Source: Lachnospiraceae bacterium (GTDB lineage: Bacteria > Bacillota > Clostridia > Lachnospirales > Lachnospiraceae). From it: a DNA stretch of 64,000 nt. The notes beneath the pieces are model-generated. The model was given only the letters and a program-made list of their open reading frames with translations. It was not told the origin of the DNA and did no database searches. The stretch's first letter is position 1. Each line of letters begins with the position of its first letter. The position numbers and the translations under genes were made by a program. The stretch lies in contig JAAWCS010000048.1 of the NCBI GenBank assembly GCA_022793375.1, forward strand, positions 1-64,000. Reading direction: 5' to 3'. Below, in pieces: positions 1 through 8,486 of the stretch.

Positions 1-1
1 C

Positions 2-142
2 TTGACAGTTCAAAATAACTCAATCGGATACCAAGGGGGAAGTCTACCCATTTTTGTGGATAACTTGATTGATTTCAAGAGAACTGGTTCAAGGTTTTAT
101 AGTATCAAGCATTTCTACATGCTCATGAATAATTCAGGATAA
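2..142 (+). CDS. 3' end of an unknown upstream gene (partial)
   Basis: An open frame enters from the window's left edge and runs 46 codons to TAA at 140-142. The visible tail has no motif I recognise; it contains GYQGGSLPIFVDN and ends in MLMNNSG. The next gene starts about 58 bases downstream on the same strand with no terminator between, so it probably belongs to the same transcript as the two ABC exporters. Base composition is A+T-rich like the following genes. Whether it is a biosynthetic enzyme cannot be judged from this fragment. Confidence 0.5.
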   Translation: MTVQNNSIGYQGGSLPIFVDNLIDFKRTGSRFYSIKHFYMLMNNSG

Positions 143-200
143 ATCATACGAATCAAAAAGAATAAAAATTTTTCCCATAATAGGGATGAGGGAGCCGGAT

Positions 201-2027
201 ATGAAAAGAGTTTGCAAGGCTTATCGCGAAGTGCTTCGTATTTTGTTTTCAGCGAATCCGTTTATTGTGATAATTACTTTTATTTCGGCGTTGGCAACCG
301 GCCTTTTAGCATTGTTGGCCCTATGGGTAAACAGCCAGGTTTTTAATATGGGTCTGGCCGTGGCGACGGGAGATGCGTCAATGGATTCTTACACTCCCTA
401 TCTGGGACTTTTTGCTTTGGTAGCTTTACTGCCGATACTGATTGGCGATTTGCTTATTCGAAGTTATGTAATGCCGTATTGCCGCCTGGTTTTGCGTACA
501 GCTTATAAAGGACAGCTTTTAGAAAAACTGAAAAAGCTTCGTTATGAGCACCTGGAAAAAGAAACGGATCGGGAAATTATTGATAAAACGTATCATCAAG
601 TGGAAGATGCATTTTTGTCCTTGTTTCCTCAAGCGACATGGCAAATGATTATGGCAGGGATAACTTCCGTAGGTATCCTCATTATACTGGGACGGATCAA
701 GTGGCAAATATTGCCTGTGATGTTGATGCCATTTATATGGGAGACATGGTTTACAGAACGGACAAACCGGGAGATATATGATGAGATGGATGGCTACTGG
801 AAAAAAGAAAAATCTTATGAAGTGCTTGGTAAAATGCTACGTTCCCGGGATTATATTAAGGAGAATCACCTCATGGGAGCGGGCGACTTTTTAGTCAATA
901 CCTATAAGAGGCGAATGCGCAGGAGGAACCAGGAGTATGAGAATTTTTTCCTGAGACATTTACGTCAAAATTTTTTAAAGCGGAATTTAACATGGATCGG
1001 ACAACTTGTAGGAGCAGGAATGCTGTTCTTTTTATATCGGGGTGGAGAGCTGAGCATAGGAACATTCGTGTCCTTGACGAATGCAATTATAATCAGCCTT
1101 TTTTCACAGAATGGTCTTGTTGGCTTTGTGGAAACAGTGCGCACCAGTGGAAAATATGCCCGGGCATTTGATTATTACGATCGTTATCTGGCTCTTTCGG
1201 AGGATATGGATGGAAATTACGATCAATTGCCGGAAAATGTAGAAATTGAGTTTGACCATGTGTGTTTTACATATCCAGGTGCCAGTTGTCCGATACTGAA
1301 TGATATGAGTTTTTGTATCCGGCATGGAGAACGGATATCGCTGGTGGGCGCGAATGGCGAGGGCAAGACTACAATCGTTAAGCTACTGCTGGGACTGTTT
1401 GCACCGGACAGCGGCCAGATATGGATTGGCGGAAGAGAGATTTCAAGCTATTCACAGCGCGCACGGATTCATATGTTTGGCCCGGTGTTTCAGGATTTCG
1501 AAAAATATAATATTACCTTGGCTGAGAATGTGGGAGTTGGAGGTATAGAATGGCTGAATGATGAAGCTGCGGTGGATACGGCGATGGAAAAAGCCGGCGT
1601 GAATTCCGTTGCAGAACTATTAGCTAACGGCAAAAACACCTTGCTGGGAAACCGCTTTGAAAACGGAGTAGATTTGTCAGGCGGACAATGGCAGCGTGTT
1701 GCCATTGCTCGTGCATTTATGGGGGATAAGCCAGTGCTGATTTTAGATGAACCGACAGGTGAGTTAGATCCCATGGCCGAAAGCCGTCTGCTTTCTGAAT
1801 TTGTGGAATTATCTAAAGGCAAGACGGCGATATTTATTTCACATCGGCTGGCATCGGTGGCCGTTACTGACCGGATTCTGGTTGTTTCAGGAGGAAAAAT
1901 TGTTCAGAGCGGTTCGCACAGCGAACTACTTAAACAGAACGGGCTTTATGCGAGTATGTATGCGGCGCAGGAGCAATGGTATGTCCGTGGGGAAGAGGAG
2001 GAAAAAGCAGTTCATGGTCGGAAATGA
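201..2027 (+). CDS. ABC exporter half-transporter, membrane domain fused to ATPase (first of pair)
   Basis: Half-size ABC exporter of about 608 residues. An N-terminal six-helix-type membrane domain (about residues 20-310) is followed by a nucleotide-binding domain. Visible motifs are Walker A GANGEGKTT near residue 383, signature LSGGQWQ near 492, Walker B VLILDEPT near 512, and a switch histidine in ISHRLA. There is no N-terminal C39 peptidase domain, so it does not itself process a leader peptide. I chose the ATG at 201 over 186 because AGGGAG lies 6 bases before 201. It overlaps the next ABC gene by 14 bases, so the two probably form a heterodimer. With a phosphopantetheinyl transferase remnant downstream, export of a peptide or polyketide product is the likely role, but the substrate is inference. 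Confidence 0.85.
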   Translation: MKRVCKAYREVLRILFSANPFIVIITFISALATGLLALLALWVNSQVFNMGLAVATGDASMDSYTPYLGLFALVALLPILIGDLLIRSYVMPYCRLVLRTAYKGQLLEKLKKLRYEHLEKETDREIIDKTYHQVEDAFLSLFPQATWQMIMAGITSVGILIILGRIKWQILPVMLMPFIWETWFTERTNREIYDEMDGYWKKEKSYEVLGKMLRSRDYIKENHLMGAGDFLVNTYKRRMRRRNQEYENFFLRHLRQNFLKRNLTWIGQLVGAGMLFFLYRGGELSIGTFVSLTNAIIISLFSQNGLVGFVETVRTSGKYARAFDYYDRYLALSEDMDGNYDQLPENVEIEFDHVCFTYPGASCPILNDMSFCIRHGERISLVGANGEGKTTIVKLLLGLFAPDSGQIWIGGREISSYSQRARIHMFGPVFQDFEKYNITLAENVGVGGIEWLNDEAAVDTAMEKAGVNSVAELLANGKNTLLGNRFENGVDLSGGQWQRVAIARAFMGDKPVLILDEPTGELDPMAESRLLSEFVELSKGKTAIFISHRLASVAVTDRILVVSGGKIVQSGSHSELLKQNGLYASMYAAQEQWYVRGEEEEKAVHGRK

Positions 2028-3840
2028 TAATACAACGCGCATTGAGCAGGAAGTTTTACAGGAAAATAAACCGAGCTTGTCCCACCTGATTCGGCTGTTT
2101 ATCTACGTATTTTCTGCAACAAAACAGATCAGTGCCATTTATCTAGGGGCGTTTATTTTACTCTCGATGTTGCGATTGGTGTTGGCGCTTGTATGGGGGA
2201 GGTATATTGGGATTGTTGAAACAGGGGGGTTGACGGGAGAGTGGAAGTATGCTTTTTTACTTCTGGCAGGTTATTTTGTCATCCATTTCCTGGTAGACCT
2301 GCTTTACCGATATGTGTACATACTGGATGACATTGAGCAGTTAAATATTGTACAGGCAAACAGACAGCAGGAAACGCTTCATGCCTCTATGTATAAAAAG
2401 CTGACAGTTATAGATCCGGAGTTATATGAAATACCCACAATACAGGACAGAATTGAACAAGTATTTGCTTTTGCAGGGAATCGTTCCGGCATAAATACGG
2501 CGGTGATGCTTCAGTGTTATTGTATGATTTCTAAATTGATATCGGTATTTTCAATTGCTGCCACATTGTTTATTTTCGACCCCTGTCTGAGTTTGCTTGT
2601 TTTGATTGCACCATTGCCTACGTTGTGGGTAAATACGATAGGAAGCAGGCTGCGGTTTGCGTTTTTGAAGAATAATACGGAATATTTGCGAAAGGCAGAG
2701 TATTTTCAGGATTTAATGATTTCAGGAGCAGCTAAAGAAATTAGAAGCTTTGGCCTGCATGATTTTTTCTATGGGAAGTGGAAGAAAGCAGCAGATACCT
2801 ATGCAGAGCAGGAACAGATGCTGATTTATAATCAGGCAAAATTTCTATTGCTGCACAATTTGATTATCCAATCAACTATTATAGCGGGGAGCCTATTTGC
2901 TATTATGCGTATGGCCGCAGGTGCTTTGGCTTTGAGTGAATTGGCGTCGGTACTTCTGCTTGTCTCTACCCTGACAACAGATATGAAGGAACTGTTGACA
3001 GGTCTTGCTACTTTTATTATGAAGAAAAATGAGGCAGCACAGTTTTTTGATCTGATGGATTTAAAGGAACAGGCAGAGAAAGGGGCAGAGTACGATTTAT
3101 TAAAAAAAATAGAACTTGAGGGGATTCAATATCGTTATCCGCTTACGGATCATTATGTAATAAACAGAGTGGATTTGGCAATTTGCAAAGGGGAAAAGAT
3201 TGCCTTGGTAGGAGAAAATGGCGCTGGAAAAAGTACATTGGCGAAACTGATTTTAGGCTTGCTTTCTCCTTCGGAGGGGAAAGTGCGGATCAACGGTATG
3301 GAATTGCAGGACATGAATCCTACTGCCTGCTATGAAGAGAGCAGCGTAGTAATGCAGAATCCGTCCAAATATTATACGTTTTCAGTAGGGGATAATGTCT
3401 ATATGGGCGACACAGCCAGGAAGAAGGACGATGTAGCCATTGCAAAGGCCTTGTCTTTTGCCGGACTGCCGGAGGTGGATCAAACTCTTATGCTTGGAAA
3501 AGAGGCAGGAGGAATGGAACTTTCTGGAGGAGAATGGAAAAAGCTGGCGATTGCCCGGGCGGTATATCGTGGACGAAATTTTCTTGTTTTGGATGAACCG
3601 ACCAGCAATTTGGATCCTTTGGCGGAGACGGAGATATTCAAAAAATACTTGGACATGAGTAAAGAGAAAACGGTTATTTTTGTAACACATCGGATTGGTG
3701 CGGCAGCCCTGGCGGATCGGATAATCGTTTTAGATAATGGAAGGGTCGTACAGGATGGGGCGCATCAGGAATTATTGGGGGTTAGTGGAAAGTATAGGGA
3801 TCTGTATTTGGCACAGGCGAAATGGTATAAGGAAATTTAG
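2014..3840 (+). CDS. ABC exporter half-transporter, membrane domain fused to ATPase (second of pair)
   Basis: Second half-size ABC exporter, about 608 residues, with the same membrane-domain then ATPase layout. Motifs: Walker A GENGAGKST near residue 400, signature LSGGEWKK near 503, Walker B FLVLDEPT near 523, and VTHR as the switch region. The frame is open upstream to 1801, but ATG at 2014 follows AGGAGG at 1996-2001 and gives the usual N-terminal length, so the upstream part is overlap with the previous gene. Both ATPases keep the catalytic glutamate after Walker B, so both sites look competent. The pair is A+T-richer than the genes from 4995 onward, which fits acquisition as part of a natural-product locus. 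Confidence 0.85.
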   Translation: MVGNDNTTRIEQEVLQENKPSLSHLIRLFIYVFSATKQISAIYLGAFILLSMLRLVLALVWGRYIGIVETGGLTGEWKYAFLLLAGYFVIHFLVDLLYRYVYILDDIEQLNIVQANRQQETLHASMYKKLTVIDPELYEIPTIQDRIEQVFAFAGNRSGINTAVMLQCYCMISKLISVFSIAATLFIFDPCLSLLVLIAPLPTLWVNTIGSRLRFAFLKNNTEYLRKAEYFQDLMISGAAKEIRSFGLHDFFYGKWKKAADTYAEQEQMLIYNQAKFLLLHNLIIQSTIIAGSLFAIMRMAAGALALSELASVLLLVSTLTTDMKELLTGLATFIMKKNEAAQFFDLMDLKEQAEKGAEYDLLKKIELEGIQYRYPLTDHYVINRVDLAICKGEKIALVGENGAGKSTLAKLILGLLSPSEGKVRINGMELQDMNPTACYEESSVVMQNPSKYYTFSVGDNVYMGDTARKKDDVAIAKALSFAGLPEVDQTLMLGKEAGGMELSGGEWKKLAIARAVYRGRNFLVLDEPTSNLDPLAETEIFKKYLDMSKEKTVIFVTHRIGAAALADRIIVLDNGRVVQDGAHQELLGVSGKYRDLYLAQAKWYKEI

Positions 3841-3850
3841 CAGATAAATT

Positions 3851-4514
3851 ATGGAAAAAATATACTATTTATCATTTAATGGAAATGATACAGAAGTGAT
3901 GAACATGTTACTACCATATATTTCGGAAGAAAAACGTATACATATAGAAGAAAAGAGCTTAGTCATTGATAAACTACTTGTTGCATATTCAAATATCTTT
4001 GTTAAAATAGCTTTGTGTGATGCTTTTGGAATTGATAGTCAAAAAATAGCTTTTACAAAGAATAAATATGGAAAACCATATCTAATAGGTTGGCCGGAGA
4101 TTTTTTTAATTTATCACATACCTATAATGCCCTGGTAATAGGTGTTGCTAATAGGCCGATAGGGATCGATATAGAAAAAGTGAAAAAAGCGAATATAAAA
4201 ATTGCAAATCGATATTTTACAGAGAAAGAAATATTATATATTGTCGAAAAAAGAAGGAAATAGATAGGCGTTTTTACGAAATATGGACAAGGAAGGAAGC
4301 TTATATAAAATTTGTTGGAAAAGGTTTTTTTATAGGGCTTAAGTCAATTGATACATTGAAGGAAAGTAATAGTATACAGTTTCAAACGCAGAAAAGAGAT
4401 GTATATTTAATATCGATATGTAGTACTTTTTTGGATAAAGAAATTGAAATTGTTGAGGTTTTAGAAGAAGATATCTATAATATAGCAAAAAAGCACTTAA
4501 AACCATATAAATGA
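3851..4514 (+). pseudogene. Sfp-type 4'-phosphopantetheinyl transferase, broken by two frameshifts
   Basis: Three consecutive frames together spell a Sfp-family phosphopantetheinyl transferase, the enzyme that moves phosphopantetheine from CoA to carrier proteins. Frame one (from ATG 3851) ends KNKYGKPYLIG and stops at 4138. The next frame resumes at about 4100 with FNLSHTYNALVIGVANRP then GIDIEK and FTEKE, the expected substrate and magnesium-binding motifs. A third frame picks up at about 4265 with FYEIWTRKEAYIKFVGKG and ends at TGA 4512-4514. The breaks fall at a run of seven T (about 4096-4102) and an A/G-rich run (about 4247-4262), so either the gene is inactive or these are sequencing indels. 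It sits 10 bases after the ABC pair. Confidence 0.75.
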
Positions 4515-4549
4515 TAAAGATCGACCGAAAAGATTGAAGGAGAAAATCA

Positions 4550-4786
4550 ATGTTAAATCGTATAAACATAGATTTTTTTGCAAACGGTTATTCACTGATC
4601 TCTGGAGGGGATTGTTTTGATCTTCCGGTTGCAACAATTATAGGAAATTATAAGAAAAAATTATATTATTATTATTTGGCGATACAAGTAGCTAAAAAAA
4701 ATTGGCAAGTTATAGATCAAGAGTGGACAGAATACGCAAATGATAGTTTAATGCTATTAGGGTTTAAGCTTGCATCCTTGGCTTGA
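4550..4786 (+). CDS. short unknown ORF with GGDCFDL motif, possibly truncated
   Basis: Open frame of 78 codons preceded by AAGGAG at about 4536, so the start is credible. The product has no membrane segment; it carries GGDCFDLPVATI near residue 23, which superficially recalls the N-terminal cysteine region of BtrH- or papain-like acyltransferases, but I would not assign it. After the stop at 4784-4786 a neighbouring frame stays open to TAA at 4918-4920 and reads LNKDFFILIHGFP, so this may be the front of a longer gene cut by a frameshift. It follows the broken transferase and shares its A+T-rich composition, so it probably belongs to the same decaying locus. Confidence 0.4.
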   Translation: MLNRINIDFFANGYSLISGGDCFDLPVATIIGNYKKKLYYYYLAIQVAKKNWQVIDQEWTEYANDSLMLLGFKLASLA

Positions 4787-4994
4787 ATAAAGATTTTTTC
4801 ATTTTGATCCATGGATTTCCGATCGACAATGTAAGAGCTTTTTTGAAAAAGTCAGGTGTCAGAGGTTATCTGCTCTTTTGGATTCAGCTTGCGGCCATGC
4901 TTCGATACAGCCAATGCTAACTATATTCCAGATGGTCCTATGGAGTACAGCTGATTTATCCATAAAAAATAAAACCCTCTGTGATGCAGATGCC

Positions 4995-6542
4995 CTAGCC
5001 CTTCCCCCGGCTTCCAAGCAGCAATCCCCCATAAACCGCCGTCAATATCCCACACGATATACACAACTGCATCACAGGCTGGGCAATCACCGGAGCCACC
5101 GCGGCTTCGGTGATTTTTTCCGCCGCCAGGGCCGCAATCCCCAGCGCCCCCATCGGCCGTATCAGATGATGCAGCGCATGGTAACGGATATGGACGCAGC
5201 GCCGCACGGCAAATAAATGCAGCACCGTAAGCAAGAGCTGCCCGAACAAGAGCCCGTACAAATATCCGCGAATCCCGATTGCCGGCACTAAAAACAGCAC
5301 AAATAAAAGCTGAGAAATCAGGCTGACTACATTGTGGCAGAAAGTCGTGCGCGTCTGCCCAAGCCCGTTTAGAATACTTCCAAGCGTCGTAGACAGGTAG
5401 AGGAACGGGCACAGCCAGGACAGAGTCGTGATATAGCTGCCGGCAAGAGCGCTGGAAAAGAGCCGTTCCCCCATCTCGTCGCCGAAAAACAGGAAAAGGC
5501 CGGTGCAGAGAATTCCCAGGTAGAGACTGCAGGTGATCGTGCGGCTGGTGGTGATGTCGATGCGTTCCTGGTTGCCGGCCGACTGGGACTGGGCCATGTC
5601 CGGCAGCAGCATGACGGCGACGGAATTGATGACGGCCGTCGGGAAAAGGATAAACGGGTACGCCATCCCGGTGAGCACGCCGTACACGCCAAGCGCCTGG
5701 CTGTCGGTCATCCCGTGCATCTGCAGCCGGCTGGGAATCAGGACCGCTTCGCCGCCCTGCAGAAGGCTGATGCAAAGCCGGGTAGCGGCGAGCGGTACAG
5801 CCAGAGCGAGGATTTTTGGCAGATAGTAAAAAGTGGAAGCGGTCGCTTTCCCGGCTCTTTTTCGCAGCAGGAAGGCGGTTCCGGAAAAGAACAGGGAGGC
5901 AAGTTCCCCGCAGACCATACCCCAGACGGCGACGGCGGCCGTCGGCTGCCGACCCTCGTCGGTCAAGACCGAGCAGACCAGGAACACGGACAGTACGCGG
6001 GCCGCCTGCTCGGCCAGCTGGGCAAAAGCCGGGATCGAGGCCCGCTGCAGGCCGTAATAATAGCCGCTGATACAGCAATGCACCGAACAGATCGGGATTG
6101 TGAGAGACATTAGTCTCAGCAGCTGCCCGCAGCGCGCCTCCAAAAGGATGCGGTCGGCGATAAACTCCGAGCCGCCATAGAGGAGGGCGGCGCAGGCGCA
6201 GGCCAGGGAAAAGGAGAGCAAAAGTCCGGCTCGCAGCACCGACTCCGGCGAGTACGAACCGGCCGGGCGGCTTTGTCCGGGCCGCGATTTTGGCAGCAGA
6301 GCATTCTGCGCCGCCACGTAGCGCGAGACAGCCGTCTGAACCGGCCCGCAGCATAAGGAAAAGCAGATGCCAAAGACCGGGAAAATCAGCTGGTAGACGC
6401 CCATCCCCTCGGCGCCAATGCGCTGGGACAGAAAGATACGGTAAAAAAAGCCGATGATCCGGCTCAAAAAACCGGCCAGCGTCAGCACGGCGGCGCCGGA
6501 GAGGATCGGATTTTTTTTGAAATTTAAAAAAGGGGAGGGCAT
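4995..6542 (-). CDS. SpoVB/MurJ-like polysaccharide flippase (MOP superfamily)
   Basis: Membrane protein of 515 residues with about 14 hydrophobic segments. The N-terminal signature GFLSRIIGFFYRIFLSQRIG followed by GVYQLIFPVF is typical of the SpoVB/MurJ polysaccharide-biosynthesis branch of MOP exporters, which flip lipid-linked glycans. SpoVB itself acts in spore cortex formation, and this member is SpoVB-sized. The start ATG (complement of 6540-6542) has GGAG 7 bases upstream. It stands alone on the minus strand, with a sigma-E-like promoter just upstream (6573-6602), which favours a sporulation role. A longer overlapping minus-strand frame (4921-6555) has no membrane-protein pattern and is a shadow. 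Confidence 0.85.
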   Translation of the reverse strand: MPSPFLNFKKNPILSGAAVLTLAGFLSRIIGFFYRIFLSQRIGAEGMGVYQLIFPVFGICFSLCCGPVQTAVSRYVAAQNALLPKSRPGQSRPAGSYSPESVLRAGLLLSFSLACACAALLYGGSEFIADRILLEARCGQLLRLMSLTIPICSVHCCISGYYYGLQRASIPAFAQLAEQAARVLSVFLVCSVLTDEGRQPTAAVAVWGMVCGELASLFFSGTAFLLRKRAGKATASTFYYLPKILALAVPLAATRLCISLLQGGEAVLIPSRLQMHGMTDSQALGVYGVLTGMAYPFILFPTAVINSVAVMLLPDMAQSQSAGNQERIDITTSRTITCSLYLGILCTGLFLFFGDEMGERLFSSALAGSYITTLSWLCPFLYLSTTLGSILNGLGQTRTTFCHNVVSLISQLLFVLFLVPAIGIRGYLYGLLFGQLLLTVLHLFAVRRCVHIRYHALHHLIRPMGALGIAALAAEKITEAAVAPVIAQPVMQLCISCGILTAVYGGLLLGSRGKG

Positions 6543-6572
6543 GGCAGGGCTCCATCCAAAGGGAATTGATAC

Positions 6573-6602
6573 AATCTATGAGAACAGGGAATACAAATAT
6601 GA
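6573..6602 (-). promoter_or_regulatory. candidate sigma-E-type promoter upstream of the SpoVB-like gene
   Basis: Reading the minus strand, TCATATT (6602-6596) is separated by 15 bases from CATAGATT (6580-6573). The known B. subtilis sigma-E pattern is a KMATATT -35 and a CATACAMT -10 about 14-15 bases apart. The -35 matches fully and the -10 has two mismatches. It lies about 30 bases before the start codon. Confidence 0.4.
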
Positions 6603-6658
6603 CCGCATGCGCCAGGGAGAGAATCCCCTGGAAGAAACGGTCTTTTCTCTGTTATCTC

Positions 6659-6687
6659 TTGACGGCCCGCCCGACAAAGGGTAAAAT
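6659..6687 (+). promoter_or_regulatory. sigma-A-type promoter for the alarmone synthetase gene
   Basis: TTGACG (6659-6664), a 17-base spacer and TAAAAT (6682-6687) sit about 88 bases before the start codon at 6775. No other signal is obvious in the 6543-6774 gap. Confidence 0.5.
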
Positions 6688-6774
6688 CAAAGTGTCCCGA
6701 CCGCGTTTTGTGTCGTTTGACCGAGAACGGCGCCGGAAAGCGGCCGGTTACGAATAAGCAAAAGAGGATTTGCC

Positions 6775-7575
6775 ATGCCGATGAAACAAGCCGGACTGCC
6801 GGCCGAGGTATCGACTCGCGAGCAGTTTGAACAACAGCTGGCCGAGCGCCTGATCCAGGGGCTGACCAGCGAGGAATTTATACAATTTGCCAAACAGAAC
6901 GTCCAGTCCTGGCAGGAGCTGATGTCCTACTACCGTTGTGCGCTGATGGAGGTGGAGACGAAATTCAGAGTGCTCAACGAGCAGTTCTCCGTGCAGTATG
7001 ACCGCAATCCGATTGAGACGATCAAGACGCGGCTCAAATCAATGGAGAGCATTGCCGGCAAGATGCGCAAGAAGGAGCTGCCGCTTACGCTTGCTTCGCT
7101 GGAGGAACATCTCTTCGACATTGCCGGAATCCGGGTGATCTGTTCGTTTCCCGAGGATATCTATCTGCTGGCGGACTGCCTGCTCAAGCAGGACGATATC
7201 CGGCTGATCCAGAAAAAGGACTATATCCGCAATCCGAAGCCGAGCGGCTACCGCAGTCTGCATCTGATTGTCGAGGTGCCGATTTTTCTGGAGAAAGAGA
7301 AGCGTCTGATGAAGGTCGAGGTGCAGCTTCGCACAATCGCCATGGATTTTTGGGCCAGCCTGGAGCATAAGCTGCGCTATAAGAAGAACATCAGCCCGCA
7401 GATGGCCGATGAATTGACAAAGGAAATGCTGGCCTGCGCCAAAATCAGCGCCGACCTGGACCGGCGCATGGAGACTGTGCGCAACCGTCTGGAGGAATGC
7501 GAAGCCGAGCACGGTCTGCAGCGCAAGCACATGAGTTTGCACCGGGAGGGAGTCTATCTCCCGCCCTGGATATAA
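6775..7575 (+). CDS. small alarmone synthetase, RelA/SpoT-domain GTP pyrophosphokinase (YjbM/YwaC type)
   Basis: A 266-residue protein with a RelA/SpoT synthetase domain (about residues 75-215) and no HD hydrolase or TGS domain, so it should make (p)ppGpp without degrading it. Diagnostic stretches are GIRVICSFPEDIYLLAD, KDYIRNPKPSGYRSLHL and VEVQLRTIAMDFWASLEHK, the last holding the catalytic and GTP-contacting residues of the family. It is about 50 residues longer than B. subtilis YjbM, mostly at the N-terminus. The start is ATG 6775 with AGAGGA upstream; an in-frame ATG two codons later is an alternative. It is followed 29 bases later by the sugar-kinase gene and may share its transcript. 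Confidence 0.9.
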   Translation: MPMKQAGLPAEVSTREQFEQQLAERLIQGLTSEEFIQFAKQNVQSWQELMSYYRCALMEVETKFRVLNEQFSVQYDRNPIETIKTRLKSMESIAGKMRKKELPLTLASLEEHLFDIAGIRVICSFPEDIYLLADCLLKQDDIRLIQKKDYIRNPKPSGYRSLHLIVEVPIFLEKEKRLMKVEVQLRTIAMDFWASLEHKLRYKKNISPQMADELTKEMLACAKISADLDRRMETVRNRLEECEAEHGLQRKHMSLHREGVYLPPWI

Positions 7576-7604
7576 AAAAGAAAAGCATTGAGGAGGGATT
7601 CATC

Positions 7605-8486
7605 ATGAAAGTTGGAGCTTTGGAGGCCGGCGGCACCAAAATGGTGTGCGCGATCGTTGAGGTAAACGGCAGGGATACCTGGGAGATTTTGGACGAGGTG
7701 TCGATCCCGACGCTTTCGCCGGCGGCGACGCTGCCGATGCTGGTCGATTATTTCAGGGGAAAAGAAATCGAGGCTTTGGGCATCGCCTGCTTCGGGCCGA
7801 TTGATTTACATAAAGATTCCCCGACTTACGGCTATATCACGACGACGCCAAAGACCGGCTGGGCCAACTGCAACATTGTGGGGGCATTTGCCAAAGAACT
7901 GAAAATCCCGGTCGGTTTTGACACGGACGTAAACGGCTCGCTTTTGGGGGAAGCGACATTTGGCTGTGCCAAGGGGATTGCGAACAGCGTTTACATTACG
8001 ATCGGCACCGGGATCGGCGCGGGCGTCATGAGCAACGGAAAGCTTCTTCACGGGATGCTGCATCCGGAGGCCGGCCATGTGACGCTGAAACGCCATGAAA
8101 AGGACGCGGATTTTGTCTGCAACTGCCCGTTCCACGACAGCTGCTTTGAAGGCCTGGCCGCCGGCCCGGCGATTGCCAAGCGCTGGGGCAAAAAGGGCGT
8201 GGAGCTGAGCGACCGGCCGGAGGTATGGGAGATGGAAGCCTACTATATCGCGCAGGCCCTGGTCGACTATATCATGGTGCTGTCGCCGGAGAAAATCATT
8301 CTGGGCGGCGGCGTGATGCACCAGCCGCAGCTGTTGCCGTTAATTCGCGCCGAAGTAAAAAAACAGGTCAACCGCTATATCCGTACCAGCCAGATGGAGC
8401 ATTTGGAGGATTACATCGTGGGCGCCAGCCTGGGAGACGACCAGGGGATTCTGGGGGCCTGCTGCCTGGCGATGGAGGCTTGTTGA
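7605..8486 (+). CDS. ROK-family sugar kinase, fructokinase type
   Basis: 293-residue ROK kinase that phosphorylates a free hexose with ATP, most like bacterial fructokinases. The N-terminal phosphate-binding loop reads ALEAGGTKMVCAI; GIACFGPIDL and FDTDVNGSLLGE form the sugar site with the catalytic Asp, and TIGTGIGAGV is the second phosphate motif. The HPEAGH signature followed by HEKDADFVCNCPFHDSCFEG holds the His/Cys set that binds zinc in ROK proteins. The start ATG 7605 has AGGAGGG 8 bases upstream. Its stop overlaps the addB start by one base (TGATG), giving translational coupling with no obvious functional link. Confidence 0.9.
   Translation: MKVGALEAGGTKMVCAIVEVNGRDTWEILDEVSIPTLSPAATLPMLVDYFRGKEIEALGIACFGPIDLHKDSPTYGYITTTPKTGWANCNIVGAFAKELKIPVGFDTDVNGSLLGEATFGCAKGIANSVYITIGTGIGAGVMSNGKLLHGMLHPEAGHVTLKRHEKDADFVCNCPFHDSCFEGLAAGPAIAKRWGKKGVELSDRPEVWEMEAYYIAQALVDYIMVLSPEKIILGGGVMHQPQLLPLIRAEVKKQVNRYIRTSQMEHLEDYIVGASLGDDQGILGACCLAMEAC

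Noticed and set aside
4921-6555. A minus-strand open frame of 544 codons overlapping the SpoVB-like gene.
   Set aside because: The translation is Arg/Pro/Ala-rich with no membrane pattern; the other frame (4995-6542) has clear flippase motifs and a ribosome site.
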